In this document: positions 1 through 12,600 of the stretch, one piece after another
How positions within the stretch are numbered: the first letter of the stretch is position 1
Layout of the letters: each line of letters begins with the position of its first letter
Assembly (NCBI GenBank): GCA_030142905.1
Contig: JASJOG010000207.1
Location: 1 to 64,000 of the forward strand
Origin: Heliopora coerulea
Lineage: Eukaryota > Cnidaria > Anthozoa > Scleralcyonacea > Helioporidae
Length of the DNA stretch: 64,000 nucleotides
Reading direction: 5' to 3'
Translations under genes and position numbers: made by a program
Notes under the pieces: model-generated
Databases searched by the model: none
What the model was told of the DNA's origin: nothing
The model's input: the letters and a program-made list of their open reading frames with translations, nothing else

Positions 1-842
1 GATTTGTCTGTATTTTTCTTTATTTCGTATTCCTTTAATGTGATACAGAGCACCAACTCCATACCACGAGAAACAACCCCACACCATTATTTTCTTCTGA
101 TGTTTAACGGTGCCACGTAAGCATCGAGGAGAATACTTTTCTTTGGAGTACGCCAAACATACTGACGGGTTTGACTTCGGATGCAATAGGGTGATTCGTC
201 AGACCAAAGAACCTTTTTCCATTCTTCTATGGTCCAGTCACGATGTCGCCGAGCAAATTCAACACGCTTACGGCGATTAACAGCGCTTACAAATGGCTTC
301 TTTTGTTTTGGCACACTTCTTTATATTCCGTTCCCGGAGACGTCGTTGAACGGTTGCTGTCGAAAATTTAGTTGATGAGCGCTCCCTTGGCGTATTGGCC
401 AGATCACCAGCCGTTGGGCAGACCTCTGCAGAGTCTCGTGCCTTTAAAGCTTCTCCGACCCGATAACGATCTTCTCGAGGCGTTGTCTTGCGTGGTCTAC
501 CAGAGCCAGATTTCCTTTCGTCGTTGTCTCCGTTCTTTAGTCGCTGACAAAGTTTCTTGGCCCACGAATAGCTTAAAGAAAACTCAGCAGCAATCTTCTT
601 AGCACTCCATCCAGCACTCATACAACCAAGAATTTGTTGATTTCTTCCAAATTTCTTCTTTGCCATTTCCACAGTTTTTTCTTTCTGATTTTCCATCTTT
701 CTTCACACTTTGTCACATTGACACCCAGCTTTTTAAAATAAAAACGTCTCCACAAAAATTGTGGGACAATTTTGGACAATTTTGCACTAAGTATTATTTA
801 CAACGTGTTTCCTCTCGGGGCTCTTTTTTTTTTGACAACCCC

Positions 843-845
<3 letters not shown>
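1..845 (-). mobile_element. Tc1/mariner-like DNA transposon, running off the left edge
   Basis: The transposase reads on the - strand. The right end is a terminal inverted repeat that reads inward as CAGGGGGTTGTC followed by an A-run, and it ends at 845 next to a TA dinucleotide (846-847). TA is the target site that Tc1/mariner elements duplicate. The other end lies outside the window. The host target was itself a TA microsatellite. Confidence 0.8.
87..696 (-). pseudogene. Broken Tc1-like transposase
   Basis: Two - strand reading frames overlap at about 277-314. The upstream one (277-696) carries a helix-turn-helix DNA-binding region with SAKKIAAEFSLSYSWAKKL and a GRPRK stretch typical of Tc1-like transposases. 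The downstream one (87-314) has the WSDES segment, holding the second catalytic aspartate of the DDE domain, plus RRHRDWTIEEWKKV just before it. The frame changes near 280-310, so the gene is frameshifted and not functional as it stands. The C-terminal part with the last acidic residue would lie beyond position 1. Tc1-like family assignment is confident. Confidence 0.8.

Positions 846-876
<31 letters not shown>
846..876. repeat. (TA)n microsatellite
   Basis: A pure TA run lies directly against the end of the Tc1-like element. It probably is the expanded or pre-existing insertion target. Confidence 0.9.
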
Positions 877-878
<2 letters not shown>

Positions 879-918
879 TCTTGGAGATGCGCGTGCATTT
901 ATGTGCGGTAGTGCATGG

Positions 919-1041
919 TGAGAGGAAGAAAGAGAGATAGAGAATAAGAAAGAGAGAGGGAGAGAAAGAGGGACAGGGAGAGGAAAAGGGACAGTGAGGG
1001 GGAGTAGAGGAGGAGAGGAGGAGAGGGACAGGGACTGGGAG

Positions 1042-1097
<56 letters not shown>
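919..1097. repeat. (GA)n-rich microsatellite
   Basis: A purine-only tract that is degenerate at first and pure (AG)n from about 1046 to 1097. The long Ser/Leu and Arg/Glu reading frames over it are a by-product of the dinucleotide repeat. Confidence 0.9.
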
Positions 1098-1100
<3 letters not shown>

Positions 1101-3489
1101 GGACATTCAAATAAATCTTTCCATGTCAACGAAAATAAATTTTACATGGGAATTCAAAGGAAGGCAAGATCTCGGCAAAAAGGGCCAGCCCTGCCTGGAG
1201 GGCTGGCTCACTTCCACGTAAACATCAACTAATTTAGAAAGGGTAGTGGCAGCCACACATATAATTAAAAAAGGGGGGGGAGGTAATCATCCTTACTTGC
1301 AGCTACTGGGCTGAATTACGAAGGACGCAGATCAACGTGGTTGAGTCGAAGGCATATTAATGAGGTTCCAGTCTCTGTATGGATGTGTCTGGCAGCGTGG
1401 TCTAAAGGCAAAAACCCCAATGGCCAGTTACCATCATTATACAGTTGCCAAAACGATGACATGAATGTTGTTCGAAGTCGAACTTGTGATTTGCTAAAGG
1501 TTCATTTTCTCAACGCAATTGATAGGGAAAAGTTATGGCGCAGATTCAAGGTAAAAATAGGGCTAACTACTGGTCTATAAGGACAGTGAATAGAGCGATC
1601 TGCGGTCTCGTTGCCCTTTTTCCTCAGGAATCAAATTTTGTCAGTCCTATACACCTTTCAGAGTTTTCATTACCTGTACATATGGCTTCTTAACTTAAAT
1701 TGGAACACTTGTATTGCCTTAAAAAGTGGGAAGCCCACTCATACTCTGCCCCCTATCAAAAAATGTGGGTGCCAGGGCCCCCCATCATCCCGCTTCCGGC
1801 ACCCCTGGTTAACCACCATACTGGTACAGGGCGCAATCAGGAATTTCGAAGGGCAGGGGTCGGATGCATGGAAGTATCAAATTACCCTTGGGACGATTTT
1901 GATCATTTGTAGTGAAAAGTAGATGAACATGGGTTAGAGGAATGAGGGCAAAAGGCTGTCAATAACAGGGCACACATAAGACCTCGCACAACAAGGGCAC
2001 TGGTCACGACTTTCCCAATCCCCCGTCTGGTTGCGCCCCTACTGATACTAATTCATACCGTTAATCAAACATTGACCCGAAACCATAATCCTAATCCGAG
2101 AAGTGGACACTCACGCTCTGCTGTTCCCTTTATAGTCGATGTTGTTCTTTGGAATATAAATAAGAACCGTACAACAATATTCCAAGTACAGCTGTGACGA
2201 ACTTTTCAATTCTAGTAAATATTGATAATGTTGTTAACTGAGAGAAAATAATGATAATTTTTACATACTCTTTTACATTTCCTTCTGATTCACCTAACAG
2301 CCATCGAGTTTCCATCAGAATTTCATTTTGTTCAAATTTCCGTCATTTCTTCAAAATTTCATTTTTTTAAAGGAAATTTCCTTCCAAGCCTGAGCACTGA
2401 AATAGATCTATCCCCCAGTATCTTATTCCCCACGGGGTAAAATAACTAGGTATTTTTCCCTCTGTATAGGTACCGTTTCGGTTCTGGAAGTTGGTGCACG
2501 TTCGACCTTCACGATTCATGAACCAAGTACCTCTGGTTTGCCCTTCATCAAAGAAGTAATGCACATTTAGTGAGTTCAAATAGAATCTTCGGTAAAATTT
2601 GACATGTTTTTGGTAACATAAGCTTCTAAAGTATCTATCAAAGTTATCTTGTTCAACCATGAACAAACACGACGATCAATAGATAACTGTGTACCCTGCT
2701 CTTGAACTTTTGTTTTGGTAACCTTCGTACTTCCTCTCTATCAGAATATAGACATAGTCTTCGTTTCACATTCGTTAGTCAACAACACTTGCTACTGAAT
2801 ATTTAATCAAATTATTACGATTATTCTTACAAAGTCGGAGATAAATTGGTTGGAAATTAATCAAGCTAATCGCAACCAGGTTAAAAATATGTTCTCAGTG
2901 ATTACGGTATTGTAGAAAAGCTACGTAGTTACGAGGTAGCTGCGCGGGGAGGTACACCTGTAGTCATTTAGATAGTGTGAGGGTTAGGGTTGGAGTCATG
3001 GTTATGGTTATGGTTATGATTAAGGTTTGGGTTAACAAGTATGGATTGGGGTAATTTCACTTGACGAGTATTCGATAATAAACTCAAATTTTCAGCATTT
3101 TGGAGCATGTTTCATCCTTAAGCCTTATGGCAATAAAGTATATCTTCATATTTTTCAGACTTGGCACTTAAATCTGAAGCCATAAATTCATTGTCAGTGA
3201 GGAGTTGGCATAAACTGTTTGAAATAGTTGTTGTAATAATCACATGTTAAACTGACTAAATTAAATTCATGCAATTTTTGTCATTTTGGGGTTGTAACAT
3301 GACATCAGTTGAGATCTCTGATTGTCAGATCTGTGGGTAAGGGTGAAAAAACAAAGGACCCACTGCTCTACTGTGTAAAGCAGGCTTGAATTCTTTTTTA
3401 ATGGCCAGGAGTGTTCCAATCGAACATGATTTTACCAGGTTTTTATTTGTTCTATACATTATCTAATTTTTCTGCCAGGTTCTGTGTGC
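1098..3489. other. Spacer upstream of the GPCPD1-like gene
   Basis: I see no supported coding exon. The stretch holds a G/C-tract repeat with GGTGCCAGGGCCCCCC near 1770 that resembles MITE ends elsewhere in the window, and telomere-like repeats at 2975-3035. Non-coding first exons or the promoter of the GPCPD1-like gene may lie here. The AG at 3477-3478 just before the first coding exon would suit an intron in the 5' UTR. Confidence 0.5.
2975..3035 (+). repeat. Degenerate telomere-like GGTTAG/GGTTAT repeats
   Basis: Contains GGGTTAGGGTT followed by several GGTTAT units. It is a short interstitial tract related to the animal TTAGGG repeat; similar tracts occur near 13.07, 27.4 and 29.25 kb. 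Confidence 0.6.
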
Positions 3490-3650
3490 ATGATTTGTGA
3501 GAGGATGAATAAGAAAATGAAGACGAGTTTTTCAATCCAAGCTGAATTACCAATATACCAACATGTTCGTCTACTTGGTAACATTCCTTATTTAGGGAAC
3601 TGGTCACCATTTGACAGTCTGGAAATGCAAAATACCTCATGCAACCAAAG
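3490..3650 (+). CDS. GPCPD1: GPCPD1-like exon 1 (first coding exon)
   Basis: Encodes the start of the CBM20 domain, including ELPIYQHVRLLG and NIPYLGNWSPFDSLEM. The donor is GTAAAA at 3651 and the exon leaves phase 2. Three in-frame ATGs (3490, 3505, 3517) precede the domain; the last lies closest to the human start in the family alignment I recall. Confidence 0.8.
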
Positions 3651-6600
3651 GTAAAAATATAGTGAATGTACATAATTTTTTGCTGATTGAGTGTGCAATT
3701 GATTATAATTTTAAAGTACTCTAGCCTGGCTGACTCAAGGTGTAAATGTCTCATGGTCTTAAAGGGTAATGTATATTAGTTGGCACATATACGATAGAGG
3801 TAGGGTGTAGGAGAGTATTGTACATTATTTTTTGAATTCACTCAATTTAAATAGTGCTTGCAGAACATGGTCAGTGGAGATACCTACTCCAGTCATTGAT
3901 AAATTTTGCTACCGATATTTGGTTTGTGAGAGTTGGAAAGAAAAAGAATCCAATATTTTCAGCATAATAAAATGTGGACCCCTTCAAGAAAGTCATGGTT
4001 AGTTCCAGTAAATCCTTGTTCTAACTTGCATTAAAGGTGGTTGGGAAGTTTAATGTCATTCATCATATCTTAAATTGTTGAATGGTAATAGCATGGTTTC
4101 ATGTATAGTTAAGAGAAACACTCACTAGTGAGCTTTTCAAAGAGTACCAAAATGTTGAGGTCTTTGAAATACCATGCCATGAGTGTGTGTTTTTCCACAT
4201 TTTACCAGGGAACATATTTAAATTATTAATGACTAATAATAATAATAATAATTGATATTAACAATAGTAATGGTTCTCAAATTTGTTTCAATCATATTTT
4301 ACCATTTTCATTAACAGTGGTCAAGTTTAAAATTTTCAGCCAAAGGTCAAAAATATCCTTGGACATTGTCTTGAAATTTGGCTATCCCAGAACATTTTTT
4401 TGAGTAAACCAAAAATTATGGTAATAAAGAGAAGGCATCAGACTATGTCCTGTGAAGTTGGAGAGGTAGCACATAGGGTGACTGATATTTGCAGTATAGT
4501 ATGTTGGGAAACCCAAGTTTGCTAATTACAACATGAAGTACTGAATATCTGAATGATTTTACATGTATTTAACAGTTCTGTTTTCAATCCAGACTTCTAT
4601 TGTCAGTGGTAATTATTGAACTTTACTGACATTTTGGCAAGTATTGTCCAATTCTTGTGAACTCAATCATCTGCCACAACTGTCTGCAGAATTTGTAAAA
4701 AAATTTTTGCTGATGGACATTTGCCATTACTGTCAGCCATGTCTGCAATGTCTTTGACTAATTTTGACTCTTCAGTAATGTTCATTTATTTAGAAATAAA
4801 TATAATACAATTGATATGAAAAATGCTTAAGCTAAATACTAGACTAAGGATAAGAAAGAAGAAAATATATCAGACTTACCAAAATTAATTAATAATATAA
4901 GGCTAAAATACAAAATGAAATCATTAATAGTAAAGGCTTTAGACTTTTCTTACAGGTATGAAAAGCATAATAGTGTGTTGAATGCCCTGCAATGTGGACC
5001 AGGGACTGTAGAGCTTTGGGGGGTGGTAGCAAGGAGGACAATTGTTGAGATAGATGAACGATCGTCAAGCCCCATACTCAGAAAAACAATTTCTGATCCC
5101 CAGATGGGGATTGAACCCGCAACCTTCTGATGACCGGTGAGACGCTCTAACCATTGAGCTACCAAGACTCAGATGGCAAGCTAAGGTGCAAGTTCGACAT
5201 ATATGTGCGACCTGAGCAGAAGCCACTATATATTGATAATGATTGATGCAGTTTTAGATTTTAGATACGTGAGAGCTTAGATATATATTAAGATAGATGA
5301 ACGATCATCAAGCTCCATACTCAGAAAAATGATTTCTGAGCCCCAGACGGAGATCGAACCTGTGACCTTCTGATGACCGGTGAGACCCTCCCCCACTTTT
5401 TTGGTAACATTTACTTTTTTTTCTGTAGGAAGTGGTTTTCAAACTGTTGAAGAAAAATTAAAAATAATAATATAAGATTAATTAAAAAGCTCATTGGGCA
5501 GAAGGAATTTGACCTGCCCCCATCTTGATTTTTCTTCTGGAACTTTTGACCTTCTCACTTTGAAATATGTTCCACAGTCCTGGTGAACTCACAGTTTTCC
5601 TAGTACAAAGACTATCCAACTCAAAATCGGTGTCCAGCTTGTTGAAATAAAATTCATATTACAACTTTGTTGTAAGGGAGTCTATACAGGTTGCCACCTG
5701 ATTACAAGTGGTATTGAAAGTTATTTCGTAGCACCACTAGGCCCATAGGCATCCTGAGGGGGGAGACCAAGAAGGCCATGGCTTCCCAATACGTAAAACT
5801 GGCTCCCCAATTTCATACCAGCATATTGAATCAGTTGAACAATTAAATTACTGTCTTGCGTTTTGGATATGAGCAACATTCGTTTCTAAAACCAAGGTTT
5901 TGTTGGTGTAATATCAAACAAATACTCATCACCATTCACCAAGCGATCCCAAATGATGTTACTTGGTGGTGAGCACCGATTTCATCAGAAAAAGTTGTAA
6001 AACCTCAGGGTATACCATAATTTTGGCCTCATGCCCCTAATAAGTCATCCCCAGCAATGCATTGACTAGCCCATATATTAATTAGCTCATTAAGGGGAAG
6101 GGCTTCTCCCATCAAGGAGTAAAATCATCTGGCATCAGCCAGAGTAGAATATTAAAGTTTGTCCTTGCCCCTTAGTGGGTTAAGGAGATGGCTGTTAGCT
6201 CATTAAGGGTCAGGGCTTGTTGCTTCAATTAGTAAAGTGTGCCCTTGCCCCATAGTGGGTTAAAGTAGGAATCTTTAAACAATAAGGTACAAATTAAAGC
6301 AACTAGTCAGGCAAAGATTTGATTATCTGGAGCTTCTACAGCTATAATAAAATGTAACAGCTTAGTTGGAAGCAATTTATGGATACTTAAATTATTTATT
6401 GTGTTTTATATTATTAAGTTCATATTGATGACTCAACTTTTATTTTTAAGTTAAAGCTGATGTTAATGATGGCACTTTGGCATTTAATGGTAAGCTGTGT
6501 TTATTAATTCAGTCAGCTGCAGCTGCTAAAATTTGGGTTATTCAGTGAAAAATTGCTTAAAGAGGACATTATTAGATGACTGTTTATACTGTTTGAAATT

Positions 6601-9600
6601 TTAGTACTTTTATAATCCGAAGCTCAAGTACCCCATAGCCTTGTTATTTTGGATTTAGGCCTGAATGATGCATAGAAATGTAACCAATAGTACTTTGTCT
6701 TATCTCGTTTTATACTGTATTAAAGTCTAATGTTATGGAAATAGACAAACGCAGTTAACCCATGTTGGTTGTGGAGGTGTACAGCTTAATTTTTCCGAAT
6801 ATTGTATCCTTCCAAAAAATTGCCGAATTTTATTTGACGCACATTCAGGCTACGTGTGGTGTATCCTCAGTTCCTCAGCCCTAAAACGTTCACTAAATAT
6901 AAACCAATGAGCAAAAAGGATTTTGACCTACTATAACAAAGCAAATTTTACCCAAATTTTCTCTTTTTCGACAAACTTTGGTGCGATGTCGCACCCCCAA
7001 ACCCCTCACACATCCCCATAAACTATACATTTTGGAGCAGTCAGTCAAATTGAGACATTTGGTGCTCGGAACAAGAGAATTCTACTTTCATATTAAATTT
7101 TATAGTCAAAAGACTGCACACATTTCCTCGCTACATATTAGTTTTCGAAATAAAAGAAGAATGCTACAATTACGTAGGCAGTTTTGAACGTGTTAAAAGT
7201 AGAATGCTAAATAAAAGTAGAATGTTAAAAAATAAATGTTAAATAAAATGTTAAATAAATGTTAAATAAATATTAAAATAAATGTTAAATAAAAGAAGAA
7301 TGCTACAAGTACGTAGGCAGTTTTGAACGTGTTAAAAACATCAAGTTCTAAAAGGAACGGATCGATATCTCGTATACCCGGCCCCAATTTCCTTGACTAA
7401 CGATTGAATGACGCCGAAATCGGGGCAGCCATTTAGGTCAAAAACACGCGTGTAAAAAAGTTGTATTGAACCTGTATTTTTTGTAAAGAGTTAATTCTGG
7501 CAAATATACAGTCCCGACGACATTGCCCTCTACTAAAAAAGAAAACTGTCAAAACCTGGAATTTAAGTTAAGTTTTTCGCAACAGGTTGCGTGTTTTATC
7601 GCCTAGGCGACTGGGATGACCTGCACATTGACCTACACGTCAGCCTCTATGTTGGCTTCAAAATTCATTTTGTAGGTATCGTTCTAGCCTTTTTAAAGTT
7701 TAATGGTTAAAAGCCAAAAAATATCAGGGAACTGCAGCAGGGGTGGTGCCAGGAAATTCCCGGACGCAGGGGCTAATGTCTTCGACTTGGGGGAGGGGGG
7801 ACTAAGCCACCCCGCCTTTATAATTTCCTTATTGGAAATTCAAAAATATGTTATTTTTCGAAAGAACAGTTGCGACAACTGACTAGAAACAGTTTATTTT
7901 TCGATATGACATGAAGAAAAAAAGTCTGTTATCTTTTATGGATAAATCAATAACAAGTACACATAGTTTTGAGCAATGTACAAATGTTACCAACAGTGAC
8001 AACTCTCCGACTAATTGTCGAATTCTCCCCCCACATGGGGCTAAGGTTCCCCGACGGTAGGCTGTAACCCCCTCTAACTCCTCAGGCGCCACCCCGTAAC
8101 TGCAGAAACTTTAGATAGAAGATGCTGATGTTACACTCCGACAAAGTGCGTGCACTCCTAACAAGTGTATTTTTCGTCAAAACTTTTGGCATTTCCATAA
8201 CCCTTACACTTTTTTTACTATCCTGAAGATCTTTTGCAGATTAGTGAAGAGTTTCCCCTTACAGACCGCGCCCAATTAACCGCCGTAATGATTATCGTTA
8301 TCATTAACAGACCCAGCATGGTTTGATGGATGGCTGCTTCATGAAACAGAGGTTCACCTGACTGTCCACAATTCAAGTGCATTTCCTATACATCTGCTTC
8401 GTGGCAGCCATGCAAATCATGATGTTTTCAAAATAAAAGTATCTGCAATGAAGATTGGCCAGGTAATTACGAACACATTAAAAAACGGTTGTTCAACCCT
8501 TTCCTGTCCAAGAGGTCTCCCCTTCATGAGTAAAATCGTCTGGCGTTAGCCAGAGTAAAATACCACACTAGAGTATGGATCTGGAATGGTTAAAGTGCAC
8601 ATGATGGAACCATAATATTTTTTTGTCCAAGACGTCTGTTTAACTCTCTGCATTGCGTACCCGACTTTTTTAAAATTTTAATCCGGCTAACGCCAGATGA
8701 TTTTGCTCGTCGAGGGGAGACATCTTGGACAGGAAAGGATTATTATTATTATTATTATTTTATTATTTAATCTTATTTAAAACACGGTAGCATTTCAGCG
8801 ATGCTGATTTTCAAATGGCCGTGTATCACTAATAAAACTAACATTAACATTCTATTTTATACTTAGACGTACACAATTATTCTAATTATTAACAAAATTA
8901 AATTTATAGATTTGGAATTCTACTCGAAAACTACTTCTAATATTCATAAGAGTGCTTAGTTTACTATATCTAATTTCTTACAAAAGGGTTTTTAATAAAC
9001 GATTTGAATGATGTTAGTGACATATTACCTTTTATGACATTGTCGATTACTTTCTTAGGTAATTTGTTCCAGGACACAGCTCCTTGATACGAGAAACTCT
9101 TCTTTAAAAGATTTGTGCGAGGTTTAGGCAAATGAAGATATCGATTATTACTACGAAGTTCGTGACTGGTATTGCTGTTTAGATTAAATAACTGAGTTAG
9201 GTACTTTGGGCTTAGTCCTCGTAGTGCTTTGAACGTCATTACCAATTGCCTTTCCTCTAAGATTTCTTAAATGGATTTCCAGTTCAACATTTCAAAAATT
9301 TGGGATGACCTTTCATCATAAGTAGACCTTGTTATCACACGTGCAGCCCTTTTTTGTAATTTGTGGAGTTTGTTAATATGATCAGTGTTAAAATTTTGCC
9401 ATACCGTAGAACAGTATGTAAAGTGCGGCAGAACGAGTGAGTTGTACATTGTTACCAAGACATCTTGTGTAACAAAGTCTCGAGCTCTTCTTAATAATCC
9501 AATGCATGAGGATAAAGTTTTACATTGTTTTGCATTATGTTCATGCCATTTAAGTTTTTCGTCGATAATGACTCCAAGGACTTTTTTAGTTTGAACACGT

Positions 9601-12600
9601 GATATTGGCTCATTCGCTAAGGTAAATGTGACATTCAATCTGCATGTCCGAGCATGATGATACCACAGACGATATGTAGACTTGTGTTAAGTCGGTTCGA
9701 TCTCAGAAAGATTATATGATTATGTAACATTCATCTTATTCTACTTCATAAGCAGCAACATATCGTGGCTTCTGCATAGATAGCACATACGCTGTATGTT
9801 GAACATGCACCTCGGTATATCTTAAAGGTCATTGTGGCATTTGCACTCAATTGTAGACTCGTGGAGTTTACAACATTGATAGAACAACATTCCGAGTGTC
9901 AGGATACATCTTAAAGACCCAAACGGGACCTGTTGCGAAAAATGCAACTTTGGGCCTTCCGGCTGGGATTCGAACCCGCGGCCTGGCGAATCTAGTGCGA
10001 TGGTCTCCCAACTGATCTACGGAGGCCTTTGCCGAGAGCATGGCCACGAATTCAGTTTATATATGGTGGTAATGCCGATCAGCAGAAAGGCGTATCTTAA
10101 AGGACATTGTGGTATTTACACTCGATGAAGAGTTAAGTTTATGCAATTTGTATATTAGATATATGAGAGCTTGGAAATATCTTAAGATGATAGATGAATG
10201 ATCGTCAAGCCCTCTATTCAGAAAAACGATTTCAGAGCCCCAGACGGAGATCGAACCCGCAACCTTCTGGGCAGCCACTATTGTTTGGATTTGCCCATGC
10301 TCCCTAATTGTTAGCTAGCCCAGTAGCCGGGCTCACCCATTTCGATTACTATTACATGAAGTTAACTGGCTCGGCTATTGATTTTCCTGGCGGAAAGCGC
10401 GATCGCAATTTAAAGGTAAGAGCCTAGCTCAGAAAACTTAAATGCATCGCCATAGTAAAGGAGGCAAGTCGAAAAGTTTTAAAACATGTTAACTAACGTT
10501 TCGTTGCGGCGTACAACATCTTCAGAGTATAGATTTACAAATGTGAGAAAAAACTGTATATATGGATCTATAATTACATACAAGAATAATTAGACGGCTA
10601 ACCAATAGAAAACCAGGTGACCAGACAGGAAGTGACCGATGTATGGAAGAGGAAAGTATTAGAATAAACAAAGTGGTATAGATGAGATATTTTCGTTAAG
10701 AGACGGTTTGTATTTAGAAATAAGTAAACTCTCACAAATGAGGAGCTCAAAGTTAGAAGAAGACCGGCAGGAAGAAATGATGGAAAAATCGTCGGGAGGA
10801 ATGGCGTGATTAGTCTGGCGAGTATAAGCCTGGATACTAGAAATAGGAAACAAAGTGGTTGCTCGTTTCTTACCCGTCAAAAGCGAAACCCTCATGTGTT
10901 CCGAGATTCGCATGTGTAAGTGGCGCTGTGTTTGGCCCAAATACAAAAAAATACAAATATGCTCTTCCTTTCACCACTTTCACACTGAAGTTCTCAAACT
11001 TAAGGAATTCCTGCATAGTAATGGTTATCCTTAGGTTTTTCTTGATCGCTGCAACCTTGTTTTTCTCGATCGCCTGTTTTGTCCCCCCACAAAAGATTTT
11101 GATTCTCTCCCGAAAAATATAATTTATTTTAAGCTTCCTTTTATAGGGTCACAAGCTCTACAGGTCCGAACACAGGTCTCTAAACTATATTCGTCTGCTT
11201 TCCCACAAGTTTCTTTGCGTTTTATTTTTCAATCTGGAAGATGGTTGCCTAGTTTCCTTCCTTTTAAGGACCGGACCTCCGTGTTAGTGAGATCGCGTGT
11301 TGTTTATAAATATACGTGTCAATGCTGTGGAGCATTGTATTTGGGCCAAACAGCGCGCCACTTACATACGCGAATCTCTGAACACACGAGGGTTTCGCCT
11401 TTGACTGGTTAGAAACGAGCAACCACTTTGTTTCCTACTTCTAGTATCCAGGCTCATACTTGCCAGACTAATCACGCCATTTCTCCGAACGATTTTTCCA
11501 TCATTTCTTCCTGCTGGTCTTCTTCTAACTTTGAATATTCGTGAGAGTTTACTTATTTCTAAATACAAACCGTCTCTTAACGAAAATATCTCCTCTATTC
11601 CTCTTTCTCTATTCCAATACTTTCCTCTTCCGTATACCTGTCACTTCTTGTCAGGTCTCCTAGTTTTCTATTGGTTAGCCGTCTAATTATTCCGGTATGT
11701 AATTATAGATCCATATTTATAGTTTTTTCTAACCTTTGTAAATCTATACTCTGAAGATGTTGCACGCCGCAACGAAACGTTATTGAACATGTTTTAAAAC
11801 TTTCCGACTTTTCTCCTTTACTACGGCGACACATTTAAGAATTCTGACCTGAGCTCTTATCTTTAACTGGCTAGTTTACCGAGCTGGCCCAGTTGGCTTC
11901 AACTAAGTTGTAATCTCATTTTCTTTAGTGAGATAATAGTTGTTCGGTGGGCTAGCCCGTTTAGTGAGCTGACCCGGCTACCGGGCCAGTTCGTCACATG
12001 TAATCAGGACCGTAGATAAATTTTAACAAACACAATGACATTATGTGGTAATTACTTGAATTTGGAAGAAGTTATGATCGGTTGAATGTGCGTTCGGCGC
12101 TTCCAGGTCGGATAGGGTGAAGCAAACGATTTTTCAATCTTTGTTTTGGCATGAAGAAAATGGAAACACCAAGAGGAGTACATGAATGAAATATGTTTTA
12201 CACCGCGAACTAAATTTTGGCTTTGGTCAATATGTAAAACAAGGAGGTATCATAAGTCTAAACTACTGTTGGACAATGAAGGGCTGTGGACTGTCGAAGT
12301 GACGGAATCACAAACTAGAACTTCTTCGAAAGAGCTCAGTACTTTTAATAGATTAGGTTAACAAGAGACGAAAGTTGCCGAAAGAAAATGAAAAGGGGGG
12401 GATGGATTCTTGCCTGCGAAGTCTTTAGGCCAGTTAAATACAGTTAACATTATGATCTAACTATATTCTATATTCGATTGTGTTTTTTTAGGGTCAAGAA
12501 CGTTCATCTGGTGGCAATTCCTTTGATGTTGTTACAAAGGTATCTTACGTTTAAGGGGATGATATACTGAACAACCGATTGATAGAACTGAAACAAAACA

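Larger units (their letters stand above)
10300..12000. mobile_element. Two Penelope-like elements in inverted orientation (1.7-kb inverted repeat)
   Basis: The left arm (about 10300-10955) is the reverse complement of the right arm (about 11350-12000), both covering the GIY-YIG C-terminus, the 3' region and a CTGAAGA...GAAAC core. The outer borders also match: AGTAGCCGGGCTCACCC on the left against GACCCGGCTACCGGG on the right. The centre (10955-11350) carries further RT/endonuclease coding sequence from the + strand copy. Confidence 0.8.

Noticed and set aside
787..1129. Several overlapping reading frames rich in Ser/Leu or Arg/Glu
   Set aside because: They come from the (GA)n microsatellite and have no other content.
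4320..4410. Candidate GPCPD1-like exon reading VVKFKIFSQRSKISL
   Set aside because: It has no donor in the needed phase before its stop, and exons 2 and 3 already join correctly without it.
4950..5165. tRNA-like sequence and reading frame MVAQWLERLTGHQKVAGSIP
   Set aside because: The tRNA stems do not close and copies recur with a common tail, so it is a SINE. The peptide is the usual accidental translation of such a SINE.
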